64,000 nt of DNA from Methanocaldococcus sp. (GTDB lineage: Archaea > AGJL01 > Methanococci > Methanococcales > Methanocaldococcaceae). Under the pieces are notes generated by a model that saw nothing but the letters and a program-made list of their open reading frames with translations, did no database searches and was not told the origin of the DNA. A program made the position numbers and the translations under genes. This document shows, in pieces, positions 38,632 through 48,303 of the stretch (position 1 is the stretch's first letter; every line of letters begins with the position of its first letter). Where the stretch lies: contig NZ_JACCLX010000006.1 of assembly GCF_024490875.1 (NCBI RefSeq), positions 20,071 through 84,070 on the forward strand. The letters are read 5' to 3'.

Positions 38632-39792
38632 ATGTGTGAAGTTAAAGTTATTACAGGAACATCCGCCGCTGCTGAAGCGGCAAGATTATCTGATGTCGAT
38701 GTTATAGCTGCATATCCAATTACTCCCCAAACAACATGTGTTGAAAAGTTGGCTGAATTTGTGGCAAATGGAGAGTTAGATGCTGAATATGTAAAAGTAG
38801 AGAGTGAACATTCAGCATTATCTGTTTGTATTGGAGCAGCGGCAACTGGTGCAAGGACATTTACAGCAACTGCTTCTCAAGGTTTAGCATTGATGCATGA
38901 AGTTTTATTTATAGCCTCTGGGATGAGACTACCAATAGTTATGATGATCGCAAATAGAGCATTATCTGCACCAATAAACATATGGAACGATCATCAAGAT
39001 TCTATATCACAGAGAGATACTGGATGGATTCAAATTTATGTAGAAGACAATCAGGAAACACTTGATAGTATTATTCAGGCATACAAAATAGCAGAGAATG
39101 AAGAAGTTTTACTCCCTGTAATGGTCTGTTTAGATGGATTTATATTAACTCATACTGTTGAGCCAGTAACAATTCCAAAGGCAGAAAGAGTTAGAGAATT
39201 TTTAGGTGTTTATGAACCAAAACATGCTTATTTAGATCCGGATAGGCCAATAACTCAAGGACCTGTAGGAGTTCCAGATTGCTATATGGAGACAAGAAAA
39301 CAAGTCGAAGATGCTATTGAGAGATCTAAAAAAGTTATTAAAGATGTTAATGAAGAATTTAATGAATGGTTTAAGAGAAAGTATGGTAATGGTTTAGTTG
39401 AAGCATACAACTTAGAGAATGCAGATACTGTTTTAGTAGCAATGGGTACAGTATGTGGAACTATAAAGGAGGTCATTGATAAATTAAAAAAAGAGGGTAA
39501 GGATGTTGGATTATTAAGAATAAGGACATTTAGGCCATTTCCAAAAGAAGATATTAAAGAACTTTTAAAAGATGCTGAAAATATTGCAGTATTAGATAAA
39601 AACATTTCATTAGGATTTAACAAAGGAGCTTTGGGTATTGAGATGGCATCAATTTTAAAAAATAAAAAAATCTGCAACTATATTGTTGGTTTAGGTGGAA
39701 GAGATATAAGAATTGAAGACATAAAATTAATAATTAATGATGTAGAAAAGGCAGAGGATGATAAAACTGCCTGGGTTGGATTAAAAGAATAA
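38632..39792 (+). CDS. porA: Pyruvate:ferredoxin oxidoreductase, alpha subunit
   Basis: The alpha subunit binds substrate and forms the heterodimer core with PorB. Signatures: VKVITGTSAAAEAARLSDVDVIAAYPITPQT, GARTFTATASQGLALMHE and LRIRTFRPFP. ATG 38632 is chosen because GGTGGGA stands 3 bases before it; an ATG at 38620 overlaps this site. The length is 386 residues. Confidence 0.94.
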   Translation: MCEVKVITGTSAAAEAARLSDVDVIAAYPITPQTTCVEKLAEFVANGELDAEYVKVESEHSALSVCIGAAATGARTFTATASQGLALMHEVLFIASGMRLPIVMMIANRALSAPINIWNDHQDSISQRDTGWIQIYVEDNQETLDSIIQAYKIAENEEVLLPVMVCLDGFILTHTVEPVTIPKAERVREFLGVYEPKHAYLDPDRPITQGPVGVPDCYMETRKQVEDAIERSKKVIKDVNEEFNEWFKRKYGNGLVEAYNLENADTVLVAMGTVCGTIKEVIDKLKKEGKDVGLLRIRTFRPFPKEDIKELLKDAENIAVLDKNISLGFNKGALGIEMASILKNKKICNYIVGLGGRDIRIEDIKLIINDVEKAEDDKTAWVGLKE

Positions 39793-39810
39793 ATCCTTAT
39801 AGGTGAAATT

Positions 39811-40698
39811 ATGCAATTTTCAAGAGAAGAATTATTTGCTCCCGGTCATAGAGGATGTGCAGGATGTGGAGCGGCAATCGTTGCAAGATTAGTATTAAAA
39901 GCCGCTGGAAAAGATACAATTTGTGTAGTTCCCACAGGATGTTTAGAGGTTATGACTACTCCATATCCTGAAACATCATGGAGAGTACCTTGGATTCATG
40001 TAGCGTTTGAAAACGCTGCAGCAGTTGCAAGTGGTGTAGAATCAGCAATAAAGGCATTGAAGAGAAAGAGAGGCAAGTTTGCTAATAAAAAAATAAATGT
40101 TATAGCAATTGGAGGGGATGGTGGAACAGCAGATATAGGTTTCCAAGCATTGAGTGGTGCTATGGAAAGAGGACATAACATTTTATATATTATGTATGAT
40201 AATGAAGCATATATGAACACTGGAATACAGAGAAGTTCATCAACTCCTTATATGGCTGCTACAACTACTACACCTCCTGGTTCAAAAATTAAAGGGGAGG
40301 ATAGACCTAAAAAAGATGTTGCTATGATTATGGCCGCTCATGGCATTCCATATGTAGCAACTGCCTGTATATCCTATCCAGAGGATTTTATAAGAAAGAT
40401 AAAAAAGGCATTGAGTATCGAAGGGCCTAAATTTATACAGGTTTTACAACCTTGCACAACAGGTTGGGGATATCCTCCACACAAAACAATAGAAATTGGT
40501 AGATTGGCCGTAGAAACAGGAGTTTTCCCATTGTATGAAATTGAAAATGGAGAATTTAGAATTACTTACAAACCATCTAAGAGAAAGCCTGTTAGAGAGT
40601 ATTTGAAGATGCAAAAAAGATATAGACACTTAACTGATGAAGATATTGAAAGAATTCAAAAATATATAGACGAAAAGTGTAAGTTGTTAGGTTTATAA
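39811..40698 (+). CDS. porB: Pyruvate:ferredoxin oxidoreductase, beta subunit (ThDP-binding)
   Basis: This subunit holds thiamine diphosphate and one [4Fe-4S] cluster. [11 protein letters not shown] at the N-terminus gives two cluster cysteines, [17 protein letters not shown] is the ThDP/Mg motif, and [16 protein letters not shown] follows. A further cysteine is in [11 protein letters not shown]. The length of 295 residues is normal. It is 18 bases after porA. Confidence 0.94.
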   Translation: MQFSREELFAPGHRGCAGCGAAIVARLVLKAAGKDTICVVPTGCLEVMTTPYPETSWRVPWIHVAFENAAAVASGVESAIKALKRKRGKFANKKINVIAIGGDGGTADIGFQALSGAMERGHNILYIMYDNEAYMNTGIQRSSSTPYMAATTTTPPGSKIKGEDRPKKDVAMIMAAHGIPYVATACISYPEDFIRKIKKALSIEGPKFIQVLQPCTTGWGYPPHKTIEIGRLAVETGVFPLYEIENGEFRITYKPSKRKPVREYLKMQKRYRHLTDEDIERIQKYIDEKCKLLGL

Positions 40699-40776
40699 TA
40701 TTTTAATGTACACCTCCTCACTACTTGTAATTTTTGATGAAAAAAACTTTTAATAATTTAATTTATAGGTGATATA

Positions 40777-41271
40777 ATGAAAAAGATAATGATGACAAAC
40801 TATATATGTGATAACTGTGGAGATTGTGTTAAAGCATGCATGGAGAAAAATAAAGTAGGAAGAATAAGTATTATGGAAAAAGATGGAAAGTATATTCCAA
40901 TAGTTTGTCAGCATTGTGCTTCAGCCCCTTGTAAAGAAGTTTGTCCAGTTTCTGCTATTGAGCATAAAGATGATTATGTGTATTTAAACGATGAAATTTG
41001 CATAGGCTGTGGCTTATGTGCCTTAGCTTGTCCTTTCGGTGCTATATTAATGGAAGATAAAGCATATAAATGTATTTTGTGTAATGGAGAGGAACCAGCA
41101 TGTGTTAAAGCCTGTTCAAAGAGATGCTTAGAACTTATAGAAGTAAATGATTTAATATTTGCTAAGAGAGATAAAAGTTTAGAATTGTTTAGTAAATTTT
41201 ACAAACCCTCTCAAAAAACAGATAATAGTTTAATATCAAAAATTACAGTAAATGCTAAGGTTCAGCCATAA
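40777..41271 (+). CDS. porE: PorE, polyferredoxin accessory protein of pyruvate oxidoreductase
   Basis: PorE is a ferredoxin-type protein found in methanococci, needed with PorF for electron delivery to Por. Cysteine motifs: [37 protein letters not shown] and CILCNGEEPACVKAC, enough for about four [4Fe-4S] clusters. The length is 164 residues. ATG follows GGTGATATA. The segment 40999-41046 is identical to a segment of porF. Confidence 0.9.
   Translation: MKKIMMTNYICDNCGDCVKACMEKNKVGRISIMEKDGKYIPIVCQHCASAPCKEVCPVSAIEHKDDYVYLNDEICIGCGLCALACPFGAILMEDKAYKCILCNGEEPACVKACSKRCLELIEVNDLIFAKRDKSLELFSKFYKPSQKTDNSLISKITVNAKVQP
40999..41046 (+). repeat. 48-base segment identical in porE and porF (copy 1)
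   Basis: These 48 bases, encoding [16 protein letters not shown], are base-for-base identical to 41483-41530 in porF, including all third positions, while the flanks diverge. This suggests gene conversion or recent duplication. Confidence 0.9.
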
Positions 41272-41293
41272 ATTATTTATGGAGGAATAATTC

Positions 41294-41710
41294 ATGGTTA
41301 TAGTTAATGTTGGCTCTTGTATAGGATGTAGAAGATGCGAAAGGAGTTGTCCAATTAATGGAATAACTTTTGAGGAATTTCCAATTAAGTGCATGCACTG
41401 CGAAAAAAATCCCTGTTTATATGCATGTCCAGAGAGGGCTATTGAAAGAATTAACAACAAGGTAGTAGTTATAGAGGATAAATGCATAGGCTGTGGCTTA
41501 TGTGCCTTAGCTTGTCCTTTCGGTGCTATAAGAATTGATGGAATAGCAATAAAGTGCAATGGATGTTATAAAAGAGATATTGAAATTTGTAAAGAGGTCT
41601 GTCCAACTGAAGCTATAAATTCAATTGAAGATATAATAGAAAATAAATTATATAATACAATTAATAAACTATATAAATTATATCGTATTTATAGTAGTAG
41701 TATAAAATAA
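41294..41710 (+). CDS. porF: PorF, polyferredoxin accessory protein of pyruvate oxidoreductase
   Basis: The 138-residue protein has cysteine motifs [38 protein letters not shown] and [17 protein letters not shown], again enough for four [4Fe-4S] clusters. It is paralogous to PorE. The tail after residue 115 is rich in Tyr, Asn and Lys. ATG follows GGAGGAATAATTC, 22 bases after porE. It ends the por operon, converging with the aIF5B gene. Confidence 0.9.
   Translation: MVIVNVGSCIGCRRCERSCPINGITFEEFPIKCMHCEKNPCLYACPERAIERINNKVVVIEDKCIGCGLCALACPFGAIRIDGIAIKCNGCYKRDIEICKEVCPTEAINSIEDIIENKLYNTINKLYKLYRIYSSSIK
41483..41530 (+). repeat. 48-base segment identical in porE and porF (copy 2)
   Basis: Second copy of the 48-base identical segment; see 40999-41046. 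It covers the third cluster motif of PorF. Confidence 0.9.
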
Positions 41711-41754
41711 TCTTTTTTATATTTCTTTTTGCTCATTAATTCATATTTAAAATC

Positions 41755-43578
41755 TTACCTACCCCAGAATATATTATTTGTTAGTTTCTGCATTAATTCC
41801 ATATATCTTAATAGAGCCTCTTTTTCATCATTTCTTAATCTATCCATATATTTATGATATAGTTCCCTTACATGCTCTTCTGGAACTGCTACATACATAA
41901 GATCTCCTTCATCTACATGCCTCTTTAACATTACTTTTCCTTCTATAGCAATAGATACAGCCTTTCCAGATTTTACCTCTTTAACATTCTCTCCTCTGTC
42001 TTTTATCTCTCTAACATAGCCAAGTTGCATTCCATCTTCTCTCATTAGTGGATACCCTACTTTTAAAGTTCCATATAAAACTTCTACTCCACAAATTGCA
42101 GGATCTTTTTGTCTAAATATACAATCTGGCAAAATTCTAACGATTGCTGGTTTAATAAGTTTTTCAAATTCTTCATATTTCATTCTTTCTTCTTCTTTTT
42201 TAATCCACTCTGTGAAGTCCTCAACTAATTTGTAAATTATATTATTTAGAAATACTTTTATTTTGTATTTATCTATTTCTTTTTGAGCCTCTGGTAGTAT
42301 TTTTACATTAAAGCCAACAATTGCTCCATACAGAGGATTACTCTGCTTATATGAGGCAACTTCAATAACATCTTTTTTAGTTATATCTCCAACCTCTGCC
42401 TTTTTGATTTTAACTCCTGCCTTTCTCAATTCATTTGCTAAAGCCTCTAAGGAGCCTATAGTATCTGCCTTAATTAAAATTCCTTCCTCATCAACCTCTA
42501 TCTTTGCCTCCTCAACTTCTTTCATTATCTCCTCTTTTGCCTCCTCTATCTTATCCTTTGGAACTATTCTAATAGGACAGCCTGCAATAACTTTATCTAA
42601 ATCAGGAGCAGCTATTTTAACTCCAGCGGCGGCTACAACTTCATTTACAGGCTTAAATTTATCTCTTGGATCTCTCATTTCATCCAATGGTTTTGGCTTT
42701 AATAAGGCTTTAATTCTTGTTACTAAAACACCATCTGGCAATCCTACAACTAAGTAATCTCCTCTTCTTGCAATTCCATCGTATATTATGGCATCTATCG
42801 TTGTTCCTAAACCTTTTTCCTCTTTAACCTCTAATATTGTCCCTTTTGCATAACCTTCAACATTAAGTTTTAATCTCTTCTCCAAGAACTTCTGAGCTAA
42901 ACCTGCCACCATCATTAACAAATCAGGAATTCCTTCTCCAGTAATTGCTGAGACTGGAATTATACAAACTGTCTTTGTAACATCTTGAACTCTTGAATAT
43001 AAGTCAGCGTCAAATCCTAACTCATTTAAAGGCTTTATTACATTTTCATATAATCTTATTTCAAATTCAGTTAATGCATTAGGATGTTGAACTTTTTCAT
43101 TAAAGTTTAATATAAATGGAACATCCTTAGAATTCCAACCTGGAATTAGATCAATTTTATTTGCCGCTACAACAAAAGGAGTTTTATACTGTCTTAAAAT
43201 ATTTACTGCCTCAACAGTTTGTGGCTTAAAACCTTCATTTATATCAACTACCAATATGGCAATATCAGCCAAAGCTCCTCCTCTTTTTCTTAATGAAGTA
43301 AATGCCTCGTGTCCTGGGGTGTCAATAACTAATAATCCAGGAATTTTTAAATCAGCCTTTAACATCTTTAATAAGTCTCCACATACTCTTTTTATTACAT
43401 CTATAGGAATTTCACTCGCTCCAATATGTTGGGTAATTCCTCCCGCTTCCCTTTGAGCGACTCTTGTTTTTCTGATTTTGTCTAATAATGTCGTTTTGCC
43501 ATGGTCCACATGACCTAATACGCATACAATTGGACATCTTAGTTTTTGAACATTATCTTTTGTGTTTTTTTTTCCCAT
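41755..43578 (-). CDS. infB: Translation initiation factor aIF5B (IF2 family)
   Basis: aIF5B is the GTPase that joins ribosomal subunits. The G motifs are GHVDHGKTTLLDKIR (G1), DTPGHEAF (G3) and NKIDLIPGW (G4). Domain II follows, then domains III and IV with the C-terminal helix (residues about 575-607). It has 607 residues without insertion, whereas, as I remember, the M. jannaschii protein carries an intein. The start ATG is preceded by GAGGGGATTTACT. It is convergent with porF and divergent from the NTPase gene. Confidence 0.95.
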   Translation of the reverse strand: MGKKNTKDNVQKLRCPIVCVLGHVDHGKTTLLDKIRKTRVAQREAGGITQHIGASEIPIDVIKRVCGDLLKMLKADLKIPGLLVIDTPGHEAFTSLRKRGGALADIAILVVDINEGFKPQTVEAVNILRQYKTPFVVAANKIDLIPGWNSKDVPFILNFNEKVQHPNALTEFEIRLYENVIKPLNELGFDADLYSRVQDVTKTVCIIPVSAITGEGIPDLLMMVAGLAQKFLEKRLKLNVEGYAKGTILEVKEEKGLGTTIDAIIYDGIARRGDYLVVGLPDGVLVTRIKALLKPKPLDEMRDPRDKFKPVNEVVAAAGVKIAAPDLDKVIAGCPIRIVPKDKIEEAKEEIMKEVEEAKIEVDEEGILIKADTIGSLEALANELRKAGVKIKKAEVGDITKKDVIEVASYKQSNPLYGAIVGFNVKILPEAQKEIDKYKIKVFLNNIIYKLVEDFTEWIKKEEERMKYEEFEKLIKPAIVRILPDCIFRQKDPAICGVEVLYGTLKVGYPLMREDGMQLGYVREIKDRGENVKEVKSGKAVSIAIEGKVMLKRHVDEGDLMYVAVPEEHVRELYHKYMDRLRNDEKEALLRYMELMQKLTNNIFWGR

Positions 43579-43700
43579 AGTAAATCCCCTCTTCCTAATG
43601 TTTAGTTACTATCATTATTGCAATTAATTTATAAATACTTTAATATTGTTCTATTATTAGCATTATTAGCCAATATTTTAAAAATTCATAAGTGATTGTT

Positions 43701-44354
43701 ATGAACTTAAAAAATAAAAAATGTGAAATATGTGGTAAAGAGGCAGAAATCTTTTTATTTGGAAGATTTTTATGTAAAAATGAGAAATGTATTGAAGAGG
43801 CAAGAAAATTAAGTATGGCAAGGCATAAGTTTAGAGTTGTTGCTGTTGGCTCTCTAAATCCAGTGAAAATTGAGGCAGTTAAAGAAGGTTTTGAAAAAGT
43901 TTTGGGAACTGTGGAAGTTATAGGTGTTGATGTAGAAAATAATGTCTCATCCCATCCCATAGGATTGGAAGAAACTTATAAAGGGGCATTAAATAGGGCA
44001 AAGAATGCCTTTAATAAAGTTCAATGCTCTTATGGAGTAGGAATTGAGGCAGGGTTAATAAATGTTGGAGGGCATTATGTAGATATACATATATGTGTAG
44101 TTTATGATGGAATAAAAGAAACTGTTGGAATGTCTCAAGGATTTGAATATCCTAAAATTGTGTCTGAAAATATATTAAAAGAAATTGAAGGCGGAAAAAT
44201 TGCTGAAAAATTGACAGGAATTAAAGACATTGGGAAAAATGTTGGATTGATTGGCTATTTAACTGATAACCATATAACAAGAAAAGATTTATGTATAGAG
44301 AGTGTGATAATGGCGTTAATCCCAAGGATGATGAAAAATAGAGATCTTTTTTAG
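43701..44354 (+). CDS. Non-canonical purine NTPase, DUF84 (YjjX-like), with N-terminal zinc finger
   Basis: The DUF84 family hydrolyses inosine/xanthosine triphosphates. The core starts at FRVVAVGSLNPVKIEAVKEGF and has GVGIEAGLI and TGIKDIGKNVGLIGYLT. In front of it residues 8-30 form a small zinc finger (CEICGKEAEIFLFG ... CKNEKC), an extra not found in bacterial YjjX. ATG 43701 stands after GTGATTGTT; the GTG at 43692 is within the binding site. The length is 217 residues. The stop overlaps the convergent Mur-ligase gene by 4 bases. Confidence 0.8.
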   Translation: MNLKNKKCEICGKEAEIFLFGRFLCKNEKCIEEARKLSMARHKFRVVAVGSLNPVKIEAVKEGFEKVLGTVEVIGVDVENNVSSHPIGLEETYKGALNRAKNAFNKVQCSYGVGIEAGLINVGGHYVDIHICVVYDGIKETVGMSQGFEYPKIVSENILKEIEGGKIAEKLTGIKDIGKNVGLIGYLTDNHITRKDLCIESVIMALIPRMMKNRDLF

Positions 44355-45553
44355 ATTATTTTTTCTCTAAGGATAACTAATGAGTTATTTTTAATCTTAT
44401 TTTCATCAAATTTATCAATATACTTTCCATCTAAATATTTATTCAATTCTTTTCCAATTTCTCCAACGAATATATAATTACAATTAAAGTTTTTTAATAC
44501 TTCAACAAGTTTTTTTATATCTATTTCTTCACAAACTATTCCAAAATCTCCTCCAATATAAACATCTCCTTCAAAAATCATTAAAAAGTCTCTTATTGCA
44601 TAATAAATAGATTTCAAATCTAAACCCGGATTTATATTTTTAACTAAAACTTTATTGTTAATTTCTTCCACATACATTCTATTTTTTATAACAAAAGAAT
44701 CTAATCTACCTTTTATTTCTTCTATGTTTAGCAAATTTTTGCAAATCTCAATGGCAAATAATGAATTTTCAATAAAATGCAATCCAAATATTTTCTTATT
44801 AAATTTAAATGTTTCATTCATATATTCAAATTTTAAAGGATATTTACTTAAAATCTTCACTTTGGTAGTATCAATAACATTTAAATGTTTATGATTAACA
44901 TTTATATTATAATTAATAATGTCATTTTTATTTATAAAGGCTATTTCAGCATTTTTTAAAGATGAGAATTTGGCAGTTAATGCATCTCTCAATCCTTTGG
45001 CAATTTTATAATTTTCCAAAACATTTGTTATAACCCCATACTTACATCTAATCAATCCTAAGGAAGTCTCAAATATAAAAAAATCGTATTTGTCTATATC
45101 TAATTTGTTTAAGATAGATAAAATTGTTGGTGGTGCAATTGAACCAAAATTTGAATTATGTAAGTAAGTTGTATAATCTTCTTTTAAAATATGATTTATT
45201 AAAGTTGTAGTTGTTGTTTTTCCTTTAACTCCAGTTATGTTGATTATTTTTTTATGTATATTATTATATTTTTCTTTTAAAATTTCAGAAACAGCATCAG
45301 TAAATGGAATAAATTCAATATCTATTGGACAGTGTATTGGGGCTATAATTTTATCATATTTTTCAAAATTTGGCTTATCATAGAATAAATTAATATTTCT
45401 AAATTTTTCTTTTAGTTCTTTATATTTCTTGTAATAACTCTCTGATTTTCTTGTTTTTTGATATATATCCCAAACATCAACATCATAACCTAAGTTTAAA
45501 TACTCCTCAGATAATTGTAAAGCTCCATGATTAACATCAATGAGTAATAACAT
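44351..45553 (-). CDS. cfbE: Mur ligase family protein, probable coenzyme F430 synthase CfbE
   Basis: CfbE closes the last step of F430, cofactor of methyl-coenzyme M reductase, using ATP in a Mur-ligase-like reaction. The P-loop GVKGKTTTTTLINHIL is near residue 108, FIFETSLG near 160 and GLHFIENSLFAIEIC in the C-terminal part. The N-terminal sequence LLIDVNHGALQLSEEYLNLGYDVDVWDIY is typical of the archaeal branch. Methanococci have no pseudomurein, so a cell-wall role is unlikely and CfbE is the best candidate. The length is 400 residues. Confidence 0.72.
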   Translation of the reverse strand: MLLLIDVNHGALQLSEEYLNLGYDVDVWDIYQKTRKSESYYKKYKELKEKFRNINLFYDKPNFEKYDKIIAPIHCPIDIEFIPFTDAVSEILKEKYNNIHKKIINITGVKGKTTTTTLINHILKEDYTTYLHNSNFGSIAPPTILSILNKLDIDKYDFFIFETSLGLIRCKYGVITNVLENYKIAKGLRDALTAKFSSLKNAEIAFINKNDIINYNINVNHKHLNVIDTTKVKILSKYPLKFEYMNETFKFNKKIFGLHFIENSLFAIEICKNLLNIEEIKGRLDSFVIKNRMYVEEINNKVLVKNINPGLDLKSIYYAIRDFLMIFEGDVYIGGDFGIVCEEIDIKKLVEVLKNFNCNYIFVGEIGKELNKYLDGKYIDKFDENKIKNNSLVILREKII

Positions 45554-45732
45554 AAGTTACACCATTAATATCTATATAATTAAAAATAGTATTTAGTATT
45601 AATATTTTAAATTAATTTAGATTTAAAATTTGGATTTCCATCACAATAATATTTATTACTATAAATACTTTTATTATTTAAATAGTATTGTAAAATAATT
45701 TTAGAATATTACACATGATTTGAGGGGATAAA

Positions 45733-47103
45733 ATGAAATCTATTATTTTAGCTGGAGGAGTGGGGAGTAGATTATGGCCTTTGAGTAGGGAATACTACCC
45801 AAAACAATTTATAAAGTTTAAACCTTTTAAAAAATCTCTATTCCAAATGACTTTTGAAAGATGTTTAAGATTGTCTAATATAGAAGATATTTACATAATA
45901 ACAAATGAAAAGCATAAATTTTTAGTTATGGGACAAATAGAAAAGTTGGGTTATAATTTTAATGAAGAAAACATTTTAGTTGAACCTATTGGTAAAAATA
46001 CTCTTCCTGCTATTTACTATGGAGTTAAAGAAATTAAAAAATATGGTGATGATGTTGTAGGAGTTTTTCCTTCTGATCACTTAATAGAGAATGTGGATGA
46101 ATTTGCAAAGACTATAAAAAAAGGAGAAGATTTAGCGAAAGACTATTTAGTAACATTTGGAATAAAACCTACCAAGCCTCATACAGGTTATGGATACATA
46201 AAGCCAGGAGAAGAGTTAGATATAGGATATAAGGTTGAAGAGTTTAAAGAAAAACCTGATTTAGATACTGCAAAAGAATATTTAAAAAAAGGTTACCTAT
46301 GGAATAGTGGAATGTTTTTATTTAGAACAGATGTTTTTGAAGAAGAGGTTAAAAAACACTGTCCAGAAGTATATGAAGCATTTAAGTTAGAGGATATTGA
46401 CGAAATTTATAAAATTGTTCCAGATATCTCCATAGATTATGGAGTTATGGAAAAATCTGATAAAGTTGCTGTAATTCCATTGAACATAAAGTGGAGTGAT
46501 TTGGGAAGTTTTGATGCATTTTATGAAGAATTTGAAAAAGATAAGAATGGAAATGTTATTTATGGAGAGAATATTGTAATAAATTCAAATAATAATTTAG
46601 TTAATGTCCATGACGGAAAAATAGTTTCTTTAATTGGTGTAAATGATTTAATTGTGGTTGATACAAAAGACGCTTTATTAATTTGTAATAAAGGAGATAG
46701 TCAAAAAGTTAAGGATGTTTATAAAAAATTAAAAGAAAGAAATGATAAAAGAATTTTATTTCATAAAACTGTATATAGACCTTGGGGATATTATACAGTT
46801 TTAGAAGAGGGACAGTTCTATAAAATAAAAAAAATTACAGTATTGCCAGGAAAAAAACTTAGTTATCAACTACATTATCATAGAAGTGAGCATTGGATCG
46901 TTGTTAAAGGTATGGCAAAAGTTACCATAGATGGAAAAGAATTTTTTGTAAGGAGTGGTGAGAGTACATTTGTTAGAAGTGGTGTAAAACATAGATTAGA
47001 AAATCCTGGAAAGATTCCCTTGGAAGTTATTGAAATACAAGTTGGAGAATATTTAGAAGAGGATGACATCGTTAGGTTCGATGACGATTGGGGAAGAAAA
47101 TAG
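45733..47103 (+). CDS. manC: Mannose-1-phosphate guanylyltransferase / mannose-6-phosphate isomerase
   Basis: This is a bifunctional enzyme for GDP-mannose. The nucleotidyltransferase signature ILAGGVGSRLWPLSREYYPKQF is at residues 5-26, GVFPSDHLI near 110, and FKEKPD near 172. The C-terminal type II PMI cupin domain has YRPWGYYTVLEEG, QLHYHRSEHWIVVKG and ESTFVRSGVKHRLENPG. The length of 456 residues is normal. It is a single gene with its own upstream AT-rich promoter region and GAGGGGATAAA before the ATG. It may supply sugars for AglB-dependent glycans. Confidence 0.92.
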   Translation: MKSIILAGGVGSRLWPLSREYYPKQFIKFKPFKKSLFQMTFERCLRLSNIEDIYIITNEKHKFLVMGQIEKLGYNFNEENILVEPIGKNTLPAIYYGVKEIKKYGDDVVGVFPSDHLIENVDEFAKTIKKGEDLAKDYLVTFGIKPTKPHTGYGYIKPGEELDIGYKVEEFKEKPDLDTAKEYLKKGYLWNSGMFLFRTDVFEEEVKKHCPEVYEAFKLEDIDEIYKIVPDISIDYGVMEKSDKVAVIPLNIKWSDLGSFDAFYEEFEKDKNGNVIYGENIVINSNNNLVNVHDGKIVSLIGVNDLIVVDTKDALLICNKGDSQKVKDVYKKLKERNDKRILFHKTVYRPWGYYTVLEEGQFYKIKKITVLPGKKLSYQLHYHRSEHWIVVKGMAKVTIDGKEFFVRSGESTFVRSGVKHRLENPGKIPLEVIEIQVGEYLEEDDIVRFDDDWGRK

Positions 47104-47284
47104 TGTATAATATTAAAGTAATATTTCTTTTTTTGTTACTAATGAATATTTAATTGACATATATTTATTTCTTAGAAAATTAAGAAATTTGCAAAAACTA
47201 AATTTTATTATCCAAAACTTTAAAATAAAGTTGATTAAATTATTAATAATAAAATTTTATAATCAATATTATGAGGTGTTTATT

Positions 47285-48076
47285 ATGAGGAGAGAATTTC
47301 CAGAGGAAGGAGATATTATTATAGGTACTGTAAAAGAGGTTAAACCTTATGGAGCCTTTGTAGAGTTATTAGAGTATCCCGGTAAGGAAGGAATGATTCA
47401 TATCTCAGAAGTTACATCAGGATGGGTAAAAAACATTAGAGATCACGTTAAAGTTGGGCAGAGAGTTGTGGCAAAGGTTTTAAGAGTCGATGAAAAGAAG
47501 GGGCATATTGATTTATCATTAAAAAGAGTTACTGAACAGCAAAAGAGGGCAAAAGTTCAGGAATGGAAGAGATTCCAAAGAGCTTCAAAGATGCTTGAAA
47601 GAGCGGCTGAGAAGTTGGGTAAGAGTTTAGAGGAGGCTTGGGAAGAAGTGGGATATTTGCTAGAAGATGAGTTTGGAGAATTATATAACGCATTTGAAAC
47701 GATGGTTATTGAAGGAAAAGAAGTTTTAGATGATTTAGATATTAGTGAAGAATGGAAAAATGTTTTATATGAAGTTGCTAAGGAAAGTATTGAATTAACA
47801 AATGTTGAAGTTGAAGGAATAATTGAGATGAAATCCTATGCCCCAGATGGAATTAAAAGAATAAAGAAGGCATTAACTACTGCATTAAAAGCAAATCCTT
47901 ATGAAGATGTTGAAGTTAAAATAACTTACATTGGGGCTCCTAAGTATAGAGTTTTAGTCATAGCTCCAGATTACAAGAGTGGAGAAGAAGTTTTAAAGAA
48001 GGTTTGTGAAAAAGCAGTATCAACGATAAAGAAATTAGGTGGAGAAGGAACATACTACAAAGAAAGTAAAAAATAA
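47285..48076 (+). CDS. Translation initiation factor aIF2, alpha subunit
   Basis: The protein starts with an S1 domain (EGDIIIGTVKEVKPYGAFVELLEYPGKEG, seen as VKEVKPYGAFVELLEYPG and HISEVTSGWVKNIRDHVK), then a helical domain, and a C-terminal alpha/beta domain that binds the gamma subunit. ATG 47285 follows GAGGTGTTTATT; the frame is open 32 codons upstream without coding character. The product has 263 residues. The Nop10 gene starts 10 bases later, a conserved archaeal pair. Confidence 0.94.
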   Translation: MRREFPEEGDIIIGTVKEVKPYGAFVELLEYPGKEGMIHISEVTSGWVKNIRDHVKVGQRVVAKVLRVDEKKGHIDLSLKRVTEQQKRAKVQEWKRFQRASKMLERAAEKLGKSLEEAWEEVGYLLEDEFGELYNAFETMVIEGKEVLDDLDISEEWKNVLYEVAKESIELTNVEVEGIIEMKSYAPDGIKRIKKALTTALKANPYEDVEVKITYIGAPKYRVLVIAPDYKSGEEVLKKVCEKAVSTIKKLGGEGTYYKESKK

Positions 48077-48086
48077 AGGTGTAGAG

Positions 48087-48257
48087 ATGAAAATGAAAAA
48101 ATGTTTAAAGTGCGGAACATACACTTTAAAAGAAGTTTGCCCAAAATGTGGAGAAAAGACTATAATTCCAAAGCCACCAAAATTTTCCTTAGAAGATAGA
48201 TGGGGAAAATATAGAAGAATGCTAAAAAGATCTTTAAAAAATAATAAAAGAAATTAG
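48087..48257 (+). CDS. nop10: Ribosome biogenesis protein Nop10
   Basis: Nop10 is the small zinc protein of H/ACA RNPs that guide pseudouridylation. It starts KMKKCLKCGTYTLKEVCPKCG with four zinc ligands and has the Nop10 linker/helix PPKFSLEDRWGKYRRMLKR. ATG 48087 follows AAAGGTGTAG, giving 56 residues. It is co-transcribed with aIF2-alpha (10-base gap). Confidence 0.93.
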   Translation: MKMKKCLKCGTYTLKEVCPKCGEKTIIPKPPKFSLEDRWGKYRRMLKRSLKNNKRN

Positions 48258-48303
48258 AAATTAATAATTCTATTTATCATAATTAAGAATTGTTAGTGAG
48301 ATT

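Noticed and set aside
40699..40776. Separate promoter or small RNA between porB and porE
   Set aside because: The 78-base gap is AT-rich with no clear TATA box or hairpin; the genes are better seen as one operon.
42404..42757. Plus-strand open frame inside the aIF5B gene
   Set aside because: It is a mirror of the Lys/Glu-rich aIF5B codons, with no start signals and no similarity that I recognise.
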